Positions 51,731 through 60,068 of a stretch of DNA of 64,000 nucleotides are shown piece by piece. The position numbers and the translations under genes were made by a program. Under the pieces are notes generated by a model. That model saw only the letters and a list, made by a program, of their open reading frames with translations, searched no databases and was not told where the DNA came from. Position 1 is the stretch's first letter, and each line of letters starts with the position of its first letter. This DNA comes from Kibdelosporangium sp. MJ126-NF4 (lineage in GTDB: Bacteria; Actinomycetota; Actinomycetes; Mycobacteriales; Pseudonocardiaceae): contig NZ_CDME01000006.1 of NCBI RefSeq assembly GCF_000826545.1, positions 403,063-467,062 of the forward strand, read 5' to 3'.

Positions 51731-53054
51731 TCGCGGCCAGGATCTTCAGCTGCTCGGCGAGCAGATCGTTGAACGCCTCCGTGACGGCGACGAGGTCGTT
51801 GCCGGTCACCTGGATCCGCACGAGCGTGCCCTTGTGGGCGTAGTGCGCGCGGATCAGCGCCGGGGTCTGGCCCTTCTTGTCGGCCTTCGCCGCGACCACG
51901 CCGGTCGGCGGGCTCTCGATCGCGGTCGCGCCGTAGACCAGCTGCTGTTCGGCCAGCTTGTCCCTGGCGACGGTCGCGGTCTCGGCCGAGGTGGTCGCGG
52001 TGGTGAAGATCGCCGCGTTCACGCCCTCCGGTGTGTCGGAGACCGCGAGCCGGGCCTTGCCCGCGCCCGCGTCGGTCAGGATGCGGACCTCGTCGGGCGT
52101 GAGGAAGTTCACCTTCTTCGCGTCCTCGAACGTCTTCACCTGGGCGTAGTCCGCGGCCTTGCCCGGCATGTCGGCGATGGACAGCTCGTCACGCGGCTTG
52201 GGCGGCGGCGACGGTGCAGCCGTCGGGGTCGGCGGCGGGGTCGTGGCGCCGGGCTTGTTCTCGTCCTTGCCGGTGAAGAACACGAAGTACGCGCCGACGC
52301 CGAGGCCGATCACCAGCACCAGTGCGACGAGGATCTTGGCGCCCTTGCCGAACTTCGAGCCCTTGTCCTCGGCGAAGACCTCGGGGCCCTGCGCCAGCCA
52401 GGTCGGCTGCAGCGACGGCATCGGCTGGTCGTCGACGCCCCACGGCGAGCCCTGGTTGGGGTTCGGCGGCGTCGACTGCCACGGCGCCTGGTGCTGCTGC
52501 GGCATCCCCGGCTGATCGCCCGGCTGGTGGACCGGGCGCACGATCTGGGTCCGCTCGGCCTCGCCGGGCGCGCTGGGCTGCGAGCCGACCACCTGGGTCA
52601 CTTCCGGGTTGCCGCTCTGCTGCTGGCCGACGATCTGGGTGGACTCGGCACCGCCCGCGCTCGGCTCCCAGCGGAACGGCGTGGGGAACGGCCCGCTGTT
52701 GGGCGGCTGCTGCCCCGGCTGGTGCACCTGCGTCGCCTCCGCCTGGTGCGGCGGCACCGGCAGCTGCTGCGACGGCTGCTGGGCCGGGAAGGGGTTGCTC
52801 GGCGGCTGTTGTGCCGGGAACGGATTGCTCGGCGGCGGCTGCTGCGGCTGCTGAGCGGGGAAGGGATTGCTCGGCGGCTGCTGCGGCTGCTGGGCCGGGA
52901 AGGGGTTGCTGGCAGGCTCGGCGGCCGCGGGCGGTGTGGTGGCGCCCGTCGCCGTCGCCAGCAGCTGATCCCTGCGTTTGCGGTAGTCGTCGGCGTGGAT
53001 CCGCCCCTCCGCAAGTGCCTGATCAAGCTGCCTGAGGTCTTCCTGCCAGGACAT
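51723..53054 (-). CDS. Bitopic membrane protein with N-terminal SHOCT-like segment, paralogue 1
   Basis: The 443-residue protein begins MSWQEDLRQLDQALAEGRIH and ADDYRKRRDQLLA, a short helical segment shared with its neighbour. A Pro/Gln-rich region with four NPFPAQQP repeats follows (residues 49-94). One transmembrane helix (AKILVALVLVIGLGVGAYFVFF, about 243-264) and an external domain of about 140 residues come last. The stop lies 8 nt inside the glycosyltransferase gene start. The paralogue at 53100 is 45 bp upstream, so a tandem duplication is likely. Possibly a scaffold for the glycan machinery; no function is known to me. Confidence 0.75.
   Translation of the reverse strand: MSWQEDLRQLDQALAEGRIHADDYRKRRDQLLATATGATTPPAAAEPASNPFPAQQPQQPPSNPFPAQQPQQPPPSNPFPAQQPPSNPFPAQQPSQQLPVPPHQAEATQVHQPGQQPPNSGPFPTPFRWEPSAGGAESTQIVGQQQSGNPEVTQVVGSQPSAPGEAERTQIVRPVHQPGDQPGMPQQHQAPWQSTPPNPNQGSPWGVDDQPMPSLQPTWLAQGPEVFAEDKGSKFGKGAKILVALVLVIGLGVGAYFVFFTGKDENKPGATTPPPTPTAAPSPPPKPRDELSIADMPGKAADYAQVKTFEDAKKVNFLTPDEVRILTDAGAGKARLAVSDTPEGVNAAIFTTATTSAETATVARDKLAEQQLVYGATAIESPPTGVVAAKADKKGQTPALIRAHYAHKGTLVRIQVTGNDLVAVTEAFNDLLAEQLKILAANG
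52773..52910 (-). repeat. Coding tandem repeat, NPFPAQQP
   Basis: Four units of PSNPFPAQQP with 0-5 extra Gln/Pro residues. They encode a flexible cytoplasmic linker. Spacing varies between units, as expected for slippage within a gene. Confidence 0.8.
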
Positions 53055-53099
53055 TCGACCCTCCAGAATCGTTCAAACGGGTCACATTGTTGCGCATGG

Positions 53100-54125
53100 T
53101 TATTTCGGCTTGATGGACGCGGTGGTCAGCTCGACCGTTCGCTTCATCGCGTTGACCAGTTGCCGCTCGTTGTTCGGCCCGGACTGCAGGACGACCAGCC
53201 GCACGGCGCCCTTCTCGATCGGGTACACCGCCTCGTAGTATGCGGCGCCCGCGACCAGGATCTTCGTCACAGTGACGGTCGCGGGCAGGCCGTCGATGGT
53301 GGCCGGAACCATGTTCGCGCGCTTGCCGCGTTCGAGCGCACCGGACACGATCCGCGTCCCGCCGGTGTCGGTCTGGGTCTGGAACGCGAAGAGCTGGTAG
53401 CTGAGATTGCCGACGACGATCGTGCGGAAGTAGATCCGCTGCAGGTCGGTCGCGCTCAGGTAGGCGGCCTCGTCCGGCCGGATCAGGTTGTTGGTCTGGG
53501 CCTGGTCGACGCTGAGCACACCCGCCGTCGACAGCTGGGAGTCCGTCGGGTTCGGCAGCTTCTCCAGCGCCAGCTCGCCGCCGGTGACCGCGGGCGGGGC
53601 CGCGTTGTTGCCGTCGCCGCCCTGGGCACCGCGGAACGCGAACCACCACACACCGCCCGCGACCAGCGCGAGCACCACGATGGCCACGAGGAACTTCGGG
53701 AACTTCGACGGCTTCTCCGCCTTGGACGACGACGGCGTTCCGAAGACCTCCGCGCCGATCATCGGGCTCGACGGTGCCGATGAGGAGCGGGCCGACGGTG
53801 CGGGCGCGGCCGACGGGGGTGGTGGCGGCGTGCTGGGCTGCAGCGCCGTCGACGGCGTCGGCGGGGTCTGCGGCCGGGCGGTCTGCCACGCGCCCGAGGG
53901 GACCTTCTGCGTCACGTCCGCGGACTTGTTCACGTCCGGCTTGGTCTCGGCGCTGAAGGCGTTGGCGATCGACGGTGACTTCTGCCGGTGCACGCGCCGC
54001 AGGCTGACCGCGCCACTCGATGCGGCGGCGAGCAGTTCGTCGCGCCGCTTGCGGTACTCCTCCGCGCGGATCTGCCCCGCGGACAGCTGCTCGTCCAGGC
54101 TCTGCAGTTCGTCCTGCCAACCCAT
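53100..54125 (-). CDS. Bitopic membrane protein with N-terminal SHOCT-like segment, paralogue 2
   Basis: The 341-residue protein has the same plan as the gene at 51723: MGWQDELQSLDEQLSAGQIR followed by AEEYRKRRDELLAA, a Pro/Ser/Ala-rich cytoplasmic linker (about 40-130), one transmembrane helix (FPKFLVAIVVLALVAGGVWWFAF, about 142-164) and an external domain of about 175 residues (ELALEKLPNPTDSQLSTAGVLS). It is the first gene of the leftward glycan operon. The external domain of the paralogue shares the arrangement but is diverged. Function is unknown. Confidence 0.72.
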   Translation of the reverse strand: MGWQDELQSLDEQLSAGQIRAEEYRKRRDELLAAASSGAVSLRRVHRQKSPSIANAFSAETKPDVNKSADVTQKVPSGAWQTARPQTPPTPSTALQPSTPPPPPSAAPAPSARSSSAPSSPMIGAEVFGTPSSSKAEKPSKFPKFLVAIVVLALVAGGVWWFAFRGAQGGDGNNAAPPAVTGGELALEKLPNPTDSQLSTAGVLSVDQAQTNNLIRPDEAAYLSATDLQRIYFRTIVVGNLSYQLFAFQTQTDTGGTRIVSGALERGKRANMVPATIDGLPATVTVTKILVAGAAYYEAVYPIEKGAVRLVVLQSGPNNERQLVNAMKRTVELTTASIKPK

Positions 54126-54534
54126 GTGTCAGCCCCCTTCATCCCGGCAATGGAGCCATCTGGCGATTCTCGCTCCCAGCCGTCCGCCTTGGGGCGCGAC
54201 CGGGACGGATGTACGTATCGGCAAGGTCGGTGCCTTGTCGGGAAGGAACGGTGGTGGATCCTCTCCGGTCGCCATGCGTTCACCGTGACAGGCGAATCTT
54301 GCCACTGTTGTACAACGGACAGTGCGCGGCCGTCACCCAAATGGGCTCTCTGTCATGCCGACGATCCGGGCAACTTGGTGAACAGGCAGATTAATTTGCA
54401 TTCGCACTACACCAGCGATGGTAGCAAGTGGACCGGGCAGGACCAGCCGGTCCGTTATTCTTGGTGCGGATTGCCGGTGCGGTTTCCACAGCGCGGCGCG
54501 TGGACCCGGCAAAGTTGGTCCAGCAGGGGGATTG
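54126..54534. other. Divergent intergenic region of the glycan cluster
   Basis: 409 bp without a gene lie between the leftward operon and the rightward polytopic gene. It holds a perfect palindrome GTTGTACAAC (54307-54316) and an inverted repeat GACCGG/CCGGTC near 54430-54451. It presumably carries both promoters; I cannot assign -35/-10 boxes with confidence. Confidence 0.5.
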
Positions 54535-56301
54535 TTGATCACACAGACCAGCGCCCCCCTGCACGCCGCCTTCAGCGTGCCGCGGCGGCCCCGCAGGACC
54601 CCGCTCGGCAAGCGGCTCAGGGAGCCCCTGCTCGTCATCCTCGGCGGGCTGACGATCGCCGTCGTCTTCTGCTGGCCGATCGTGCGCGCGCCCCGGACCA
54701 CCGTCCTGGTCGACCTCGGCGACCCGCTGTTGCAGACGTGGGAGTTGGCCTGGCAGCGGCATTTCCTGCTCAACGGTGGCGACTTCTGGACAGGAAACAT
54801 CTTCTCCGGTGCGGAGAACAACTTCGCGTTCACCGACTCCCTGCTTGGCTACCTGCCGTTCAGCCTGATCGGCGGCGACGACCAGAGCGGCGCGCTGCTG
54901 CGCTACAACCTGGTGTTCCTGTTCGCCTGCACGCTGGCGTTCGTCGGCGGGTACTGGCTGGTGCGCCAACTCGGCGGCACCTGGCACGCGGCCACGTTCG
55001 GCGCGTTCGTGTTCGCGTGGGCACCGTGGCGCCTCGCGCACATGCACCACCTCAACATCCTGTCGACGGGCGGAATCGCGCTGGCCCTGTTCGCGCTCGC
55101 CCGGGGGCACGGCTTCTCGCTGAGCCACGCCTCGCGGCCGCAACCGGTCAGGCCGGGCTGGGCGCTGGCCGGGTGGTTGATCGCGGCGTGGCAGGTGACC
55201 ATCGGTTTCGCCACCGGGATGCCGTTCGTCTACGTGATGGGTGGCGTCGGTGTGGCGATCGCGGTGTGGCTCGTCCGCAAACGTCATCAGGTCACCCGTC
55301 AGCTGGTGATCGCCGACGGCGTCGGCGCGGCGGTGTTCCTGACCGTCACGTACCTGATGTCGATCCCGTACCGCCGGGTTGTCGAGCTCTACCAGTTCAC
55401 CCGGTCCGTCCGGGATCTCGACAACTTCTCCCCGCCGCCGCAGGGCCTCGTGACCTCGTCGCACCTCTCCTGGTTGTGGAGCGACACCGCGTTCACCCGG
55501 TGGACGTGGCAGATGGAACCGGCGCCGTGGGAGAAGTGGATCTTCCCCGGCCTGGTGCTCGTCCTGTTCGCCCTGATCGGACTGGTGGTCAGCGCGTGGT
55601 CGCGGACCGCGCGGATCCTGCTCGGTGTCGGCGCGGTGCTCACCGGGATCCTGGCGCTGGGCACGAGCTTCTTCCACGGCACGTTCAGCTATCTGCTGCT
55701 GTGGAGGTTCCTGCCCGGCTGGGACGCGTTGCGCACCCCGGGCAGGCTGATCCTCTGGACGAGCCTGCTGCTGATCCTGCTCGCCGCCGGTGCCGTGACC
55801 AGGCTGGCGCAGGTACTGGCCGAGAAGCGGATCGTCTCGCCGGTGAAACGGCGACTGGTCGCGCTCGTCATGGTGCTGCCGACAGCGGGCGTGCTGCTGG
55901 AGACGGCCCCTGTGCTGCCGTACGCGCGCCCGCCGGACCCGCCCGCCGGGCTGAGCGCGGCGCTCGACTCGGGGCCGCGTGGGCCGGTGCTCGTCCTGCC
56001 GATGGACGTCATCGGTGACTCGGTCCCGATGCTCTGGTCGATCAACCACGGGTTTCCGGTGCTGGCCAACGGCAACACCGGCAATTACCCGAAGTCGTGG
56101 GTCGACCTGTCGGCTGCCACCAAGGCGTTTCCGAGCAGCCGGAGCATCGGGGAACTGACCAGGTACGGCGTCCGCAGGGTGGTGGTGATCAAGTCCCTTG
56201 TGGAGGGCACGCCGTACCGCCGGTCGCTGGTCCGTTCGGTGGACGGGCTGCCGGTGACGCGGACCGAACTGCCGGATGTCGTGGTGTTCACCCTGCGCTG
56301 A
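54535..56301 (+). CDS. Polytopic membrane protein, GT-C-like glycosyltransferase candidate
   Basis: The predicted 588-residue protein has about 11 transmembrane helices, an early loop with acidic residues (VDLGDPLLQTWELAWQRH, residues about 47-64) of the kind found at the active site of GT-C glycosyltransferases, and a C-terminal soluble tail. The segment TLMSIPYRRVVELYQF resembles the YfhO/GT-C region. It faces the glycan cluster and would use a polyprenyl-phosphate sugar outside the membrane. Start is TTG 54535 after a GGGGGA Shine-Dalgarno sequence; TTG 54532 is the alternative. Confidence 0.75.
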   Translation: MITQTSAPLHAAFSVPRRPRRTPLGKRLREPLLVILGGLTIAVVFCWPIVRAPRTTVLVDLGDPLLQTWELAWQRHFLLNGGDFWTGNIFSGAENNFAFTDSLLGYLPFSLIGGDDQSGALLRYNLVFLFACTLAFVGGYWLVRQLGGTWHAATFGAFVFAWAPWRLAHMHHLNILSTGGIALALFALARGHGFSLSHASRPQPVRPGWALAGWLIAAWQVTIGFATGMPFVYVMGGVGVAIAVWLVRKRHQVTRQLVIADGVGAAVFLTVTYLMSIPYRRVVELYQFTRSVRDLDNFSPPPQGLVTSSHLSWLWSDTAFTRWTWQMEPAPWEKWIFPGLVLVLFALIGLVVSAWSRTARILLGVGAVLTGILALGTSFFHGTFSYLLLWRFLPGWDALRTPGRLILWTSLLLILLAAGAVTRLAQVLAEKRIVSPVKRRLVALVMVLPTAGVLLETAPVLPYARPPDPPAGLSAALDSGPRGPVLVLPMDVIGDSVPMLWSINHGFPVLANGNTGNYPKSWVDLSAATKAFPSSRSIGELTRYGVRRVVVIKSLVEGTPYRRSLVRSVDGLPVTRTELPDVVVFTLR

Positions 56302-56389
56302 GGGCATTTCCTAACGACAATGTCTCGATACCGGTCCATTGAGTAGATGTACTCAAGACAGCCGGGCACGGCGCGAGGACTCTGCGGTT

Positions 56390-56659
56390 ATGGCAAAGAA
56401 CACAGCAGCTTTCTTCGCGCAGGCCGTCGCGTCGTTCGTGATCGCGTCCGTCGCCGTCCTGGTCGGGATCATCGTGCTGCCCGTCGATCCCTGGATGCGC
56501 GCGTTCCTGAGTTTAGGCCTGCTGTATACCGTGACCTCCGCGTTCACCCTGGCCAAGTGCATCAGGGACCGGCAGGAGGACACCTCGGTGGCCAAGCGGG
56601 TCGACCAGGCCCGGCTCGACAAGCTGATCACCGAGCACGATCCGTTCAAGCCCGTCTGA
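56390..56659 (+). CDS. YiaA/YiaB-type two-helix membrane protein
   Basis: The 89-residue protein has two transmembrane helices (FFAQAVASFVIASVAVLVGIIV and AFLSLGLLYTVTSAFTLAKC) in the YiaAB arrangement, followed by a cytoplasmic CIRDRQEDTSVAKRVDQARL tail. ATG 56390 is chosen; the frame extension to 56339 has no Shine-Dalgarno support. The role is unknown for this family. It follows the polytopic glycan gene on the same strand with an 88-bp gap. Confidence 0.85.
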   Translation: MAKNTAAFFAQAVASFVIASVAVLVGIIVLPVDPWMRAFLSLGLLYTVTSAFTLAKCIRDRQEDTSVAKRVDQARLDKLITEHDPFKPV

Positions 56660-56666
56660 CCGCGCC

Positions 56667-57086
56667 TCAGCAGAGCAGGTGCGTGCAGGGGGGCTTCGTC
56701 GTGGTGGTCGGCCGCGGCCGTGTGGTCGTGGTGGTGGGCGCCGGTGGCGGGTCTGTGGTCTTCGTCACTTCCTGGGTGGTGGTGACGACCTTCTGGGTTG
56801 TCGTGGTGGTCGTCGTGCTCTCCGGGGGCGTCTCCGAGGCCGAGGACGACGAGCTGGACGTGGTGCTCGACGACGAACTCTGCGAGGTCTGGTCGGGGGC
56901 CGCGGGCGCGTTCGTGGTGGATGGTGGCCGCGAGGCCGTACTGTCCGTGGCCACGTGTTCCAGCCTCTGGGGAGCGCGGTCGGCCGCGTTCCCCGTTGTG
57001 GCTCCGACAGCGAACAAGGCCGCGACGGCAGCTCCCAGGAACGCCCCCACGGCCATACGTAACGGTGCGCCTCGTGTCTCGAGCAC
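56667..57086 (-). CDS. Secreted or anchored Ser/Thr-rich low-complexity protein
   Basis: The 139-residue protein has a hydrophobic N-terminal segment (MAVGAFLGAAVAALFAVGATTG), either a signal peptide or an anchor. The rest is almost only Ser/Thr/Pro (SSSSSTTSSSSSS, TTTTTTTQKVVTTTQEVTKTT). It ends CTHLLC, a Cys pair that could form a disulfide or be lipidated. GTG 57086 has GAGGT upstream; ATG 57056 is the alternative. A heavily O-glycosylated wall stalk is a plausible guess. Confidence 0.6.
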   Translation of the reverse strand: MLETRGAPLRMAVGAFLGAAVAALFAVGATTGNAADRAPQRLEHVATDSTASRPPSTTNAPAAPDQTSQSSSSSTTSSSSSSASETPPESTTTTTTTQKVVTTTQEVTKTTDPPPAPTTTTTRPRPTTTTKPPCTHLLC

Positions 57087-57186
57087 GGAGTTACCTCTAT
57101 CGGGTTAACCCGATCGGGTCAAGCGGAACGGACTAATTGACCACCAGGCAACTGTCCGTATGACCTCTGCCCGGCTACGACAAACG

Positions 57187-57210
57187 GCCCGAGTCCGAAT
57201 GGACCCGGGC
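57187..57210 (-). terminator. Terminator downstream of tRNA-Gly
   Basis: On the reverse strand, GCCCGGGTCC-ATTC-GGACTCGGGC forms a 10-bp stem with one mismatch, followed by CGTTTGT. Its position about 95 nt after the tRNA 3' end fits a rho-independent terminator. Confidence 0.65.
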
Positions 57211-57231
57211 TCTGCCTGAACGCTGGGGGGC

Positions 57232-57251
57232 TTGGGGGGTTATCCCCCCAA
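57232..57251. terminator. G6/C6 hairpin beside tRNA-Gly
   Basis: TTGGGGGG and CCCCCCAA are separated by TTAT, with AAAA adjoining. It can fold on both strands and may be a second terminator or processing signal for the tRNA transcript. Confidence 0.5.
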
Positions 57252-57305
57252 AATGATGGCGAGCGACGTGGTCCGCGCTGTCCGCGGACACACGTGCTCT
57301 GAGAG

Positions 57306-57378
57306 AGCGGATGACGGGACTCGAACCCGCGACCCTCACCTTGGCAAGGTGATGCGCTACCAGCTGCGCTACATCCGC
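57306..57378 (-). tRNA. tRNA-Gly (anticodon GCC)
   Basis: The reverse strand gives a full cloverleaf: acceptor GCGGATG/CATCCGC, D-arm GCGC...GCGC, anticodon stem TCACC/GGTGA with loop TTGCCAA (anticodon GCC at 57343-57345), and T-arm GCGGG-TTCGAGT-CCCGT. Discriminator base is U; CCA is not encoded. Two terminator-like hairpins lie downstream. Confidence 0.97.
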
Positions 57379-57456
57379 GTTCGCTCCTGGGAGCTGTCGG
57401 TGACTCTACCGCATCTGCGCACTCGGATTTTCCACGACCCGACCTCCCCCGTGCGG

Positions 57457-57478
57457 GTGTGGTTCATTCGCACCACAC
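57457..57478. promoter_or_regulatory. Hairpin/dyad upstream of the sigma-factor gene
   Basis: GTGTGGT (57457-57463) and ACCACAC (57472-57478) form a perfect inverted repeat around TCATTCGC, about 165 bp before the sigma-factor start. It is a candidate operator. The rest of the 57379-57640 gap shows nothing else definite. Confidence 0.35.
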
Positions 57479-57640
57479 ATGAGCGGTTCAGTCGACCGAA
57501 TGGCCGAGCTGATCAGGTTATCTGGCTCACATCTATGGTCGGATGTCACCAAGAGTCTTCACACTACCCACACTCGGCGACGCCCGAATGTGGCATGTTG
57601 TTCAACGTTCGCGTGTATCCGGAGGGAGGTACCTAGCCGG

Positions 57641-59188
57641 ATGACCGCAACGGGCAACCCTGCTCTCGACACTGGCGAGGAATCGTTCCAAGACCGCGAA
57701 CTCCTGGCCGCACTGCGCTCCGGAGAGGACGCCGCCTTCGGCGAGCTGTTCTCCCGGCACGCGGACGCCGTCCGGCGGCTGGCCCGGAGTTTGGCGGCTG
57801 ATCGCGCGGACGCCGAGGACCTGACCGCGGAAGCGTTCTTCCGGGTGCTGCAGGCGATTCGCCGCGGTTCCGGACCTGTCGACAACGTCCGCTCCTACCT
57901 GCTGATCGTCACCAGGCGGGTGGCGTGGGAGTGGAGCGAACGGCGCCGGGACGTCCCGGTGTCCGACGAGGTCCTCTCGCACCGTGCGAGCCCGAACCCG
58001 GACATGTCCGGCCAGTCGCACGAACGCAACCTGATCACACGGGCGTTCACCAGCCTGCCCGAGCGCTGGCGCAGCGTGCTGTGGAAGGTCGAGGTCGAGG
58101 GCGAGCGGCCCGCCGTGGTCGCGGACAACTTCGGCCTGAGTGCCAACGCCACCGCCGCGCTCGCCCGCCGCGCCCGCCGCGGCCTGCGAGCCGCCTACCT
58201 ACAGGCGCACCTGTCCACGCACCACGGGTCAACCGGGTGCCGGTCGGTGCTGGAGAAGCTCGGCGCGTACACCGCCGGGACGGTCAAGGGCGCCGAACGG
58301 CGCCGGGTCCGCGCGCATCTGCTCAGCTGTTCGTCGTGTCAGTCGACACACGACGAGCTGCGGGATGTCTGCGCGGGCCTGCGGTCCTACGCGGGCATGA
58401 TGGCCGCCCCGGTCGTGCTCGGCGGGCTGGTGGCGCACAAGACCGGTCTCTGGGCCACGCTCAAGGGCCTGGTCGCGTCCACCGGGGCCAAACTGACACT
58501 GGCCGGGTCGTCGGTCCTCGCGGTCGGTGTCGTCGGCCTGTCGGTCGTGCCAGGCGCCGACGACGCGGTCATGGCCGCGCTGGAGTTCACCGGCCAGGGG
58601 CCGTCCGAGCTGGTGATCACCGAGTCTCCGCTGCCGGAGGTCTCGGCTGCGGCGGGATCGCTGTCGTCGTCACTGCGGTCGACGGGGACTGGCCGCGTCA
58701 AGCAGCAACAGCCCGGCCAGTACAACACCGCGCCGGAGCCCAAGGGCGGCGAGGGCACGGCGGCACAGGGGCAGGGAAAGCAGCAGCAACAACCCACTGT
58801 CGGACACCGGGACACCCAGCTCGAACTGCGCAACGAACCGGCCCCGGCCGGTGAGGAGCGGGATCTCACCGGCACCGAGGGCGACACGTCGGGCTCCAGC
58901 GTGTTCCTCGACCCGTCGGAAGAGTCGACCTGTTCGGAGACCACGGGCCAGTCGTTCATCGGTGAGGACGAGGGCACGTCCCCGACCACGCCGCCATCCA
59001 CGTCCACGCCGAAGACGACACCCAAGGCACCGCCGAAGACGCCGAAGACCACGCCGAGGCTCACCCCGGCTCCGGGGCAGCGACCGGCACAGTCCCAGGC
59101 CCAGAGTTCCGCTCAGACCAGTGAGAACGTGCCCGCTCCCGAGGAGCAGGCCGCAGCCGGGGAGACCACGGCCGAGCCGACGCACTGA
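57641..59188 (+). CDS. ECF sigma factor fused to anti-sigma zinc finger and membrane anchor
   Basis: The protein has 515 residues. Sigma region 2 is at about 28-100 (AFGELFSRHADAVRRLARSLAADRADAEDLTAEAFFRVLQ) and region 4 at about 130-190 (LPERWRSVLWKVEVEGERPAVVADNFGLSANATAALARRARRGL). A zinc-binding anti-sigma motif H226-x3-C230-x2-C233 follows. One transmembrane helix lies at about 284-304, and then about 200 residues of Gln/Pro/Thr-rich external tail. Sigma and anti-sigma parts are in one chain, so release probably needs proteolysis or a conformational signal. ATG 57641 follows GGAGGGAGG. The frame extension to 57479 is unsupported. Confidence 0.92.
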   Translation: MTATGNPALDTGEESFQDRELLAALRSGEDAAFGELFSRHADAVRRLARSLAADRADAEDLTAEAFFRVLQAIRRGSGPVDNVRSYLLIVTRRVAWEWSERRRDVPVSDEVLSHRASPNPDMSGQSHERNLITRAFTSLPERWRSVLWKVEVEGERPAVVADNFGLSANATAALARRARRGLRAAYLQAHLSTHHGSTGCRSVLEKLGAYTAGTVKGAERRRVRAHLLSCSSCQSTHDELRDVCAGLRSYAGMMAAPVVLGGLVAHKTGLWATLKGLVASTGAKLTLAGSSVLAVGVVGLSVVPGADDAVMAALEFTGQGPSELVITESPLPEVSAAAGSLSSSLRSTGTGRVKQQQPGQYNTAPEPKGGEGTAAQGQGKQQQQPTVGHRDTQLELRNEPAPAGEERDLTGTEGDTSGSSVFLDPSEESTCSETTGQSFIGEDEGTSPTTPPSTSTPKTTPKAPPKTPKTTPRLTPAPGQRPAQSQAQSSAQTSENVPAPEEQAAAGETTAEPTH

Positions 59189-59307
59189 GTGACGATCGAC
59201 TTTCACCCGCTGGGCCTAGTCGCGACGCGGTACCGTTGACGCATGCGCGACCGCAGAACGTGGATCGGCGCCTACGCAGACGTGTCGTGGTGGAGGAGGC
59301 GGCGGGC

Positions 59308-59748
59308 ATGACGCGCCTGGTACGTGGTGCAGACGGCCGAATGTGGACCGTGCGTGGTGAGCTTGAGTGGGGGCGCAGGCCCGCGACGGCCGAGGATTTC
59401 GAGCACGATGTGAGCGGTGGGCACGGCCCCGGCATCGTGATGATGTTCCTGGTCATCGTGCTCGGCCTGGTCTGGGTGCTGAGGATGCCCGAGGACGTGG
59501 TGGTCCCCGCGTGGGTGGTGCTCGCGCTGCTGATGATCTTCCTGTTCTTCCCGGCCCGCTGGGCGCTGCGCCGCCCGTGGAAGCTGGTGGCCGAGACCGG
59601 CGACGGCACACCGGAGGCACCGGTCGAGAAATGGGTCGGCACAGTCCGCGGCATGTTCACGGTCCGCTCCGAGGTCGCGAAAGTGGCCAAGGACATCCAA
59701 CGTGACACGATGCCGAGCTTCGACGGCCCACTGCACCCGGTGGAGTGA
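59308..59748 (+). CDS. Two-helix membrane protein of unknown function
   Basis: The 146-residue protein has a short N-terminal segment MTRLVRGADGRMWTVRGELEW and two transmembrane helices (about 46-62 and 66-87). A soluble tail of about 55 residues follows (WKLVAETGDGTPEAPVEKWVGTVRGMFTVRSEVAKVAKDIQ). ATG 59308 has GGAGGAGG about 10 nt upstream. It stands between the sigma gene and the toxin-antitoxin pair. I do not know its role. Confidence 0.75.
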   Translation: MTRLVRGADGRMWTVRGELEWGRRPATAEDFEHDVSGGHGPGIVMMFLVIVLGLVWVLRMPEDVVVPAWVVLALLMIFLFFPARWALRRPWKLVAETGDGTPEAPVEKWVGTVRGMFTVRSEVAKVAKDIQRDTMPSFDGPLHPVE

Positions 59749-59760
59749 ATTTCCAGCGCC

Positions 59761-59800
59761 TTGCCGACCTTCTCCTCTCAACGTACAATATCTTGTACGT
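59761..59800 (+). promoter_or_regulatory. yefM-yoeB promoter and operator
   Basis: TTGCCG (59761-59766), a 17-bp spacer, and TACAAT (59784-59789) make a good promoter. A perfect palindrome ACGTACAATATCTTGTACGT (59781-59800) covers the -10. YefM proteins bind TGTACA-type palindromes, so the complex would autorepress here. Confidence 0.8.
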
Positions 59801-59816
59801 CGAAGGGAGGGTGCTA

Positions 59817-60068
59817 GTGAGAACCATGAGCTACTCCGAGTCTCGCGCGAAGTACGCCGAGACCCTCGACTCTGTGGTCAATGACCGAGAAGAGGTCGTG
59901 ATCACGCGCGCGGGGCATGAGCCGGTAGTGATGGTGTCCCTTGACGACTACCAGTCACTCAAGGAGACCGCCTATCTACTGCGCAGCCCAGAGAACGCGC
60001 GACGGCTGGTCACTGCCATCGAGCGACTGGAGTCAGGCGGCGGGACACAGCACGAACTCGTTGAATGA
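59817..60068 (+). CDS. yefM: YefM-family antitoxin
   Basis: The predicted 83-residue protein carries the Phd/YefM domain: MSYSESRAKYAETLDSVVND, REEVVITRAGHEPVVMVSLDDYQSLKET. GTG 59817 is preferred since GGGAGG lies 6 nt upstream; ATG 59826 would leave 15 nt. The N-terminal part binds the operator palindrome and the C-terminal part neutralises YoeB. The stop overlaps the toxin ATG by 4 nt. Confidence 0.92.
   Translation: MRTMSYSESRAKYAETLDSVVNDREEVVITRAGHEPVVMVSLDDYQSLKETAYLLRSPENARRLVTAIERLESGGGTQHELVE

Noticed and set aside
52773..52910. Regularly spaced repeats resembling an array
   Set aside because: They code for NPFPAQQP units inside a gene, with no constant spacers and no cas genes. 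There is no CRISPR array in the window.
57232..57251. Integrase attachment site next to tRNA-Gly
   Set aside because: No integrase and no repeat of the tRNA 3' end are found in the window. The G6/C6 hairpin is better explained as a terminator.
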